Part shown: positions 59,317 through 64,000 of the stretch, one piece after another
Position numbering within the stretch: position 1 is the first letter of the stretch
Layout: every line of letters begins with the position of its first letter
Assembly (NCBI GenBank): GCA_934525625.1
Contig: CAKSZL010000002.1
Location: 186,001 to 250,000 of the forward strand
DNA length: 64,000 bases
From: an uncultured Burkholderiaceae bacterium
GTDB taxonomy: Bacteria > Pseudomonadota > Gammaproteobacteria > Burkholderiales > Burkholderiaceae_B
Direction: 5' to 3'
The notes under the pieces: generated by a model
Database searches by the model: none
What the model was told of the DNA's origin: nothing
The model's input: the letters and a program-made list of their open reading frames with translations, nothing else
Made by a program: the position numbers and the translations under genes

Positions 59317-60056
59317 TGACCGCCTTGCTGCAAGTTCAACAGGTGACGCGCCGCTTCGGCGGCATCACCGCGGTGTCCGACGTCAGTTTCGACATGAGGC
59401 AGGGCGAGATCCTGGGCCTGATGGGCGCGAACGGCGCGGGCAAGACCACGCTGTTCTCGATGATCGCCGGCAACATGCCGGTCAGTTCGGGACGCATACT
59501 GTTCGAAGGCAAGGCGGTGCCGCCCCGGCCGGAACAGGCCAGCCGCCTGGGCATCGCCCGCACTTTCCAGATCGTCAGGCCGTTTCCGGGCATGACGGTG
59601 CTGGAGAACTGCATGGTCGGCGCGCTGTACGGCAGCGGCCGCCAGCGCGACCTGAAGACGGCGCGCGCCTTGTGCGAAGACATCCTGGAAGAGGTGGGGC
59701 TTTCCATCCATGCCTCCAAGCCGGCGGCGGCGCTGACGCTGGCCGGCCGCAAGCGCCTGGAAATCGCCCGGGCGCTCTCTACGCGGCCGCGCCTGCTTCT
59801 GCTGGACGAGGTGCTGGCCGGCCTGAACGCCAGCGAGGTGGACGGCGCGCTGTTGCTCATCGAGCAGCTGCGTCAGCGCCATAGCCTGAGCATCATCATC
59901 ATCGAGCACGTCATGAAGGTGTTGATGCGCATGAGCCATCGCATCGTGGTGCTGCACGAAGGAAAGAAACTGATGGAAGGCGCGCCCGCCGAAGTCGGCG
60001 GCGACCCGCGCGTCATCCAGGCCTATCTGGGGGAAAGGCATGCCCATGCTGCTTGA
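59316..60056 (+). CDS. ABC transporter ATPase, LivG type
   Basis: 246 residues. Walker A GANGAGKTT, Walker B LLLLDEVLAGL, H-loop IIIEHVM. The signature region reads LTLAGRKRLEIARALS; the usual LSxGQ is altered, as in many LivG proteins. Start overlaps the permease stop. Confidence 0.93.
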   Translation: MTALLQVQQVTRRFGGITAVSDVSFDMRQGEILGLMGANGAGKTTLFSMIAGNMPVSSGRILFEGKAVPPRPEQASRLGIARTFQIVRPFPGMTVLENCMVGALYGSGRQRDLKTARALCEDILEEVGLSIHASKPAAALTLAGRKRLEIARALSTRPRLLLLDEVLAGLNASEVDGALLLIEQLRQRHSLSIIIIEHVMKVLMRMSHRIVVLHEGKKLMEGAPAEVGGDPRVIQAYLGERHAHAA

Positions 60057-60756
60057 AACACGCGATTTGTGCAGCGGATACGGCGACATCCAGGTGCTGA
60101 AGCAGGTGTCGATAACGCTGGAAGAGGGCAAGGTGACGGCCTTCGTGGGCAGCAACGGCGCGGGCAAGACCACGCTGATGCGCACGCTGGCCGGCCTGCT
60201 GCCCGCGCGGCGCGGCAGCATTCTGCTGGCGGGCAAGCCCATCGAAGCCTTGAGCCCGCCGGACCGGCTGGCGCTGGGCTTGTCGCTGGTGCCCGAAGGA
60301 CGGCTGGTGTTTCCCGACTTCACCGTGGCCGATACCTTGCGCATAGGCGCTTATGCGCCGCATGCGCGGGACGGCTGGCGCGAGCGCGCCGAGCAGATGT
60401 ACGAGCTCTTTCCGCGCCTGAAGCAGCGCCGGCGCAACCAGGCCGGGTTTTTGTCGGGCGGCGAGCAACAGATGCTGGCCCTGGCCCGCAGCCTGATGTC
60501 GCGCCCCAGCCTGTTGCTGCTGGACGAGCCGACGCTGGGCCTGGCGCCGACCATGGTGGACGAACTGTTCGGCATCCTGGAGCGCATACGCGACACCGGC
60601 GTCACCATCGGCCTGGTCGAGCAGAACATCCAGGCGGCGCTGAGCCTGTCGGAGCATGCGTACGTCATAGAAGACGGCCACGTGGCGCTGAGCGGCTCCA
60701 GCGGCGAACTGCTGGCTTCCCCGGCCGTGCAGGCCAGCTATCTCGGCGTACAGTAG
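60040..60756 (+). CDS. ABC transporter ATPase, LivF type
   Basis: 238 residues. Walker A GSNGAGKTT, signature LSGGEQQMLALARSL, Walker B LLLLDEPTLGL, H-loop LVEQNI. It overlaps the LivG-type gene by 17 bases. Last gene of the operon; an intergenic repeat with hairpin structure follows. Confidence 0.93.
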   Translation: MPMLLETRDLCSGYGDIQVLKQVSITLEEGKVTAFVGSNGAGKTTLMRTLAGLLPARRGSILLAGKPIEALSPPDRLALGLSLVPEGRLVFPDFTVADTLRIGAYAPHARDGWRERAEQMYELFPRLKQRRRNQAGFLSGGEQQMLALARSLMSRPSLLLLDEPTLGLAPTMVDELFGILERIRDTGVTIGLVEQNIQAALSLSEHAYVIEDGHVALSGSSGELLASPAVQASYLGVQ

Positions 60757-60764
60757 AAATATAG

Positions 60765-60845
60765 GTTTTTGCCGCCGGGCCGCCCCAAGGCAAAAGCGCC
60801 TCCTTGGGGGCAGCAAGCCGAAGGCGCGGCGTGGGGGTATTTTTG
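60765..60845 (-). repeat. Dispersed intergenic repeat, copy 3
   Basis: + strand TTTTTGCCGCCGGGCCGCCC, CAAAAGCGCCTCCTTGGGGG, CAGCAAGCCGAAGGCGCGGC, GTGGGGGTATTTTT. Inverted copy of 7950-8026. It lies between the transporter operon and benE and may serve as a terminator. Confidence 0.75.
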
Positions 60846-60886
60846 TTTACACTGCTGGCTGACGAAGCATTGCGAGGGGAGCCATA

Positions 60887-62059
60887 GTGTTTGGGAAAGA
60901 CTGGTCGATATCCGCGGTGGCTGCGGGTTTCCTGGCGGTGCTGATCGCCTATACGGGGCCCTTGGTGATTTTCGTGCAGGCCGCCCAGGCCGCGCAGGTG
61001 TCCACCGAGATGCTGCCGTCGTGGATATGGGCGATTTCCATCGGCGCTGCGGTCACCAGCATTTTCCTGAGCAGCTACATGAAAATGCCGGTGGTGACCG
61101 CGTGGTCCGCGCCCGGCACGGCCTTGCTGGTTACGCTGTTTCCCGAGGTCAGCCTGAACGAAGCCGTGGCCGCTTATCTGACGGCGGCTGTCATCTTGTT
61201 CGTGATCGGCGTGACGGGCTACTTCGACCGCCTGATACGGATGATTCCGCGCGGCATCGCCGCCGGCATGCTGGCGGGCATCCTGTTCCAGTTCGGCATG
61301 TCGGCCTTCACCTCGGTGGCGTCGGCGCCGGTGCTGGGCTTCGGCATGATTCTGGCCTACCTGGTGTTTCGGCGCTGGATACCGCGCTACACCATGGTGT
61401 TGGTGCTGTTCCTGGGCATCGTGCTGGCCGTGATGCTGGGCGAAACCCATTTGTCCAGCTTGCAATGGAAGCCCGCGACGCCCCAGTTCATCGCCCCGCA
61501 CTGGACGTGGAGCAGCACGCTGAGCCTGGCCTTGCCGCTGGTGCTGGTGAGTCTGACGGGGCAGTTCCTGCCCGGCATGGCCATCCTGAAGACCTCGGGC
61601 TTCGATGCGCCGGCGCGCCCCATCCTGATGGTGACCAGCGTGGCATCGATCGCGACGGCCTGTTTCGGCGGCATCACCTCGGTGCTGGCGGCCATCAATG
61701 CGGCGGTGTGCACGGGTGCGGAGTGCCATGAGGACCCCAAGCGGCGCTATATCGCGGGCATCGCCAACGGCCTGTTCTACGTACTGGGCGCCTTGTTCGC
61801 CGGTTCCATCGTGATGCTGTTCACGGCCCTGCCGCCGGCCTTCATCGCCGTGCTGGCGGGCCTGGCGCTGGTGGGCGCTATCATGAGCAATATCGTCGGC
61901 GCCGTGCAGGACGGCGACGACCGGGAAGCATCCGTGCTGACCTTCATCGCCACGGCTTCGGGCATGACTTTCCTGGGCCTGGGTTCGGCCTTCTGGGGCG
62001 TCGTCGTCGGCGGCGTGGCTTACCTGATTTTCAAGCGTCCGGCCAAGGCGGGCGCTTAA
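60887..62059 (+). CDS. benE: BenE family benzoate/H+ symporter
   Basis: 390 residues with about 12 membrane segments (GFLAVLIAYTGPLVIFVQAA; VVTAWSAPGTALL; FGGITSVLAAINAAVCTGAE). BenE takes up benzoate by proton symport. The start is GTG at 60887 with GAGGGGA before it. It follows the aromatic-type operon and suggests that benzoate or a related acid is used, though it may be independently transcribed. Confidence 0.87.
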   Translation: MFGKDWSISAVAAGFLAVLIAYTGPLVIFVQAAQAAQVSTEMLPSWIWAISIGAAVTSIFLSSYMKMPVVTAWSAPGTALLVTLFPEVSLNEAVAAYLTAAVILFVIGVTGYFDRLIRMIPRGIAAGMLAGILFQFGMSAFTSVASAPVLGFGMILAYLVFRRWIPRYTMVLVLFLGIVLAVMLGETHLSSLQWKPATPQFIAPHWTWSSTLSLALPLVLVSLTGQFLPGMAILKTSGFDAPARPILMVTSVASIATACFGGITSVLAAINAAVCTGAECHEDPKRRYIAGIANGLFYVLGALFAGSIVMLFTALPPAFIAVLAGLALVGAIMSNIVGAVQDGDDREASVLTFIATASGMTFLGLGSAFWGVVVGGVAYLIFKRPAKAGA

Positions 62060-62063
62060 GGCT

Positions 62064-62115
62064 CCACGTTTTAAGGCCTAGCTTTAGAGCTTCGCGTTAG
62101 AGTCTCGCTTTAGCG
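62064..62115. repeat. Four degenerate 13-bp tandem units after benE
   Basis: CCACGTTTTAAGG, CCTAGCTTTAGAG, CTTCGCGTTAGAG and TCTCGCTTTAGCG follow one another without gap. The shared core is C-G-(C/T)TTTAG-G. No function is evident; the rest of the 154-bp gap up to the sixA gene is empty. Confidence 0.5.
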
Positions 62116-62213
62116 TCTGTTAACACTAAAAGACCCTATCACCCACTTACGGTTTTTCGATCAAGCGTCCCGCAAGCCAGGCGCGGGATGCCGGCAGCAA
62201 GAGGAAGTATCCT

Positions 62214-62753
62214 ATGTCGTCCGCTCTTCACAGGCTTTGCCTGCTGCGCCACGCCGAGGCCCGCACCGTGCCGGGCCTGCCGGATCACGAACGGCCGCTC
62301 AGCGAATTCGGCGAGGAGACCGCCTTGCAAGCGGGCCAGTGGCTGGCCGATACGCATATCCAGCCGGACATGGCCATCGTTTCCACCGCGCGCCGCACGC
62401 GCGCCACCTGGGAAGCCGTGCAAAAGCGCCTGCCGGCGTTCGCGCCGGCGGTGTTCGAGAAACGCATTTACGAGTCCACGCCCGACAACATCCTGGAAAG
62501 CATCCAGTACACCGCGCAGGCGCATCGCTGCCTATTGGTGGTGGGGCATAATCCGGGCCTGCACCAACTAGCCCTGCAATTGATAGAGCAGGCGGACCAG
62601 AACAGCCTGGCGCGGCTGAACCAGGAGTTTCCTCCTGGTTCGCTGGTCGTCATCGATTTTCCCGGCCTGCCCGACTGGGAGCGCGTGGACAGGCAGGGCG
62701 GGGTGCTGTACCGCTACGTTACGCCTGCGGATTATCGTCCGGACGGCCGATGA
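62214..62753 (+). CDS. SixA-like histidine phosphatase
   Basis: 179 residues. Histidine phosphatase core: RHAEA near the N-terminus (CLLRHAEARTVPG), later STARRTRATWEAV and the second histidine in LLVVGHNPGLHQLALQL. SixA dephosphorylates phospho-histidine proteins such as ArcB or NPr. Its 3' end overlaps the convergent cytochrome gene by 35 bases. Confidence 0.87.
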   Translation: MSSALHRLCLLRHAEARTVPGLPDHERPLSEFGEETALQAGQWLADTHIQPDMAIVSTARRTRATWEAVQKRLPAFAPAVFEKRIYESTPDNILESIQYTAQAHRCLLVVGHNPGLHQLALQLIEQADQNSLARLNQEFPPGSLVVIDFPGLPDWERVDRQGGVLYRYVTPADYRPDGR

Positions 62754-63276
62754 TGCGGCGCATGACGTTCGGCTGGCCGGCAAAATAATGCCAGAACGCG
62801 GCCACGACGTGGCCGACGATGGCGGCCAGCAGTATCCAGCCCATCAGGCTGTGGAAGTTGCTGCCCAGGTCGACCATCCAGGTGATTTTCTCGCCTTCGA
62901 AGCCGGGCATGAACGGAATGCCGAAGGGCGAGAAGGCGCGCCCGCCGCCGAACTGGCGCAGCAGCGCCACCAGCGGGATGAACAGCATCAGCAGATAAAG
63001 CACCCCATGGCCCAGGCGGGCCGGCAGGCTGACCGGCGCCGGGCGGCGGCCGGTATTGGCCAGCGCCCACAGTATGCGCACCAGAATCAGCAGCATCAGC
63101 AGCGTGCCCACCGATTTGTGGGTGGGCCACAGAAAGCTGTCCAGCGCGCCGTCCTCGGCGAAGGCATGGGCCAGCACCGACGTGAATTGCCAGACGAACA
63201 GCGCCGCCATGAGCCAGTGCAAAGTGCGCGTGACGGCGCCGTAGCGTTTGGGAGTGTCCATACAGGTTGCTGTCAT
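62719..63276 (-). CDS. Cytochrome b561 family membrane protein
   Basis: 185 residues, four membrane helices. Haem-ligand histidines appear in VTRTLHWLMAALFVWQ, WPTHKSVG, FHSLMGWILLA and GHVVAAFWHYF. These di-haem proteins pass electrons from quinol or superoxide (CybB type). The ATG at 63276 is chosen for AGGAA upstream on the minus strand; a longer frame starts at 63336. Confidence 0.88.
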   Translation of the reverse strand: MTATCMDTPKRYGAVTRTLHWLMAALFVWQFTSVLAHAFAEDGALDSFLWPTHKSVGTLLMLLILVRILWALANTGRRPAPVSLPARLGHGVLYLLMLFIPLVALLRQFGGGRAFSPFGIPFMPGFEGEKITWMVDLGSNFHSLMGWILLAAIVGHVVAAFWHYFAGQPNVMRRIIGRPDDNPQA

Positions 63277-63482
63277 GGGAAGGTTCCTACGTGAAAAAGA
63301 AAAGCTTGGAAAACGAAATCGTACCCGGGTTGGCACGAAAATACCGTGTAAACATCAGGCAAAGTCTGTAGCAGCGACGGGCTTTACGCATAGGGGGAAT
63401 CGCGTAAACTTGTTTATTGCGCGAGCATATCGAACGCGTTTGTCGAACCATTTATGCGCCATACGAGATAAGGTAAACGGCC

Positions 63483-64000
63483 ATGCAGCAAGCCAAAACC
63501 ACTCTGCCATCATGGGGTTTGGATCAAATCCCCTTCGACCAGATAGAGCATGAAAAAGTTCGTGACAGGGAAGATCTCTTGTATTTGGTGGCAGGCGCTT
63601 CTTTCGTTGAAATCGCGTCCGACCTTTACACCCGCAACCTGGTCGACTACTTCCAGGGCGACGAAGAAGCCGTGCAGTGGCTCAGCGAGCGCTGGCAGCA
63701 CGAAGAGCTGCGCCATGGCTATTCGCTGCGCGATTACGTGCGCGCGGTATGGCCTGAGTTCAACTGGCAGGCGGCCTACGACGACTTCTTCGAAGAATAT
63801 TCGCGCCTGTGCACGGTAGACGAATTCGAGCCCACGCGCGGCCTTGAGATGGCCGCGCGCTGCGTGGTCGAGACCGGCACCGCCACGTTCTACACCGCGC
63901 TGGCCGACCTTTCTCCCGAACCCGTGCTGTCCGGCATCGCGGCCTGCATACGCACCGACGAAGTGGGGCACTACAAGTATTTCTACAAGTTCTTCCGCGA
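63483..64000 (+). CDS. Ferritin-like diiron protein (3' end beyond window)
   Basis: At least 172 residues, open to the window end. Diiron carboxylate ligands are visible in pairs: glutamate in SFVEIASD, EELRH in WQHEELRHGYSL, glutamate in VVETGTATFYTAL and DEVGHYKYF. The four-helix pattern is that of ferritin-like oxidases, such as acyl-ACP desaturase-related or rubrerythrin-like proteins. Substrate unknown. ATG at 63483 preceded by AAGGTAAACGGCC. The 206-bp gap before it shows no gene. Confidence 0.75.
   Translation, partial: MQQAKTTLPSWGLDQIPFDQIEHEKVRDREDLLYLVAGASFVEIASDLYTRNLVDYFQGDEEAVQWLSERWQHEELRHGYSLRDYVRAVWPEFNWQAAYDDFFEEYSRLCTVDEFEPTRGLEMAARCVVETGTATFYTALADLSPEPVLSGIAACIRTDEVGHYKYFYKFFR

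Overview
The window is GC-rich beta-proteobacterial chromosome. The gene orders rlmN-rodZ-ispG-hisS-yfgM-bamB-der-hisC-hfq-hflX-hflK-hflC-hisZ-purA and rpsU-dnaG-rpoD, together with the protein sequences, point to the family Alcaligenaceae (Bordetella/Achromobacter relatives). The genus cannot be fixed from the sequence alone.

Layout. 1-14763 is a conserved housekeeping block on the + strand: RNA modification, isoprenoid and histidine synthesis, outer-membrane assembly, ribosome GTPase, Hfq, HflX/K/C, adenylosuccinate synthetase. 14914-17261 is a minus-strand pair: a Tat-exported aldo/keto reductase and a nucleotide-exchanger-like transporter. 17604-23178 carries a phosphoribosyltransferase and the rpsU-dnaG-rpoD operon, with unusual short repeats in both leader regions. 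23383-27270 is a scarred accessory zone. It holds a truncated UPF0114 gene, a TauD-type dioxygenase, a lone tandem-domain microcompartment shell protein, an aldehyde dehydrogenase shred, and a 1.17-kb direct repeat built on the 3' half of a tRNA-Met gene. That repeat brackets a toxin-antitoxin pair and an IS5-type transposase fragment.

28557-36105 is a glycine-riboswitch-controlled operon (gcvT-gcvH-gcvP-glyA-sdaA) that can turn glycine into serine and then pyruvate. Next to it, 36307-48764 is the most interesting region. It contains an XRE/cupin regulator, an SRPBCC protein, an NCS1 permease and a complete six-component diiron monooxygenase of the toluene-4-monooxygenase type. These are followed by a triple-RidA protein, a polysaccharide-deacetylase-fold hydrolase, a small MCGLC-starting protein, a CobW metallochaperone and an M20 hydrolase. 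The company of a nucleobase/hydantoin-type permease and amide hydrolases suggests oxidation and ring opening of a nitrogen heterocycle rather than toluene degradation. Glycine is a plausible end product for the neighbouring operon. The beta subunit has a one-base frameshift in a G run.

48739-53838 holds a phospholipase D/cardiolipin synthase-like gene, a manganese exporter preceded by a yybP-ykoY riboswitch, a large beta-propeller-like lipoprotein and a MarR regulator. Divergent from marR, 54067-60756 is a second catabolic operon (VOC-type dioxygenase, FAD hydroxylase, five-gene branched-chain-type ABC transporter), followed by a BenE benzoate transporter. The window closes with a SixA phosphatase, a cytochrome b561 and the start of a ferritin-like diiron protein. 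A dispersed intergenic repeat occurs in at least four places (about 7950, 13337, 56227 and 60765).
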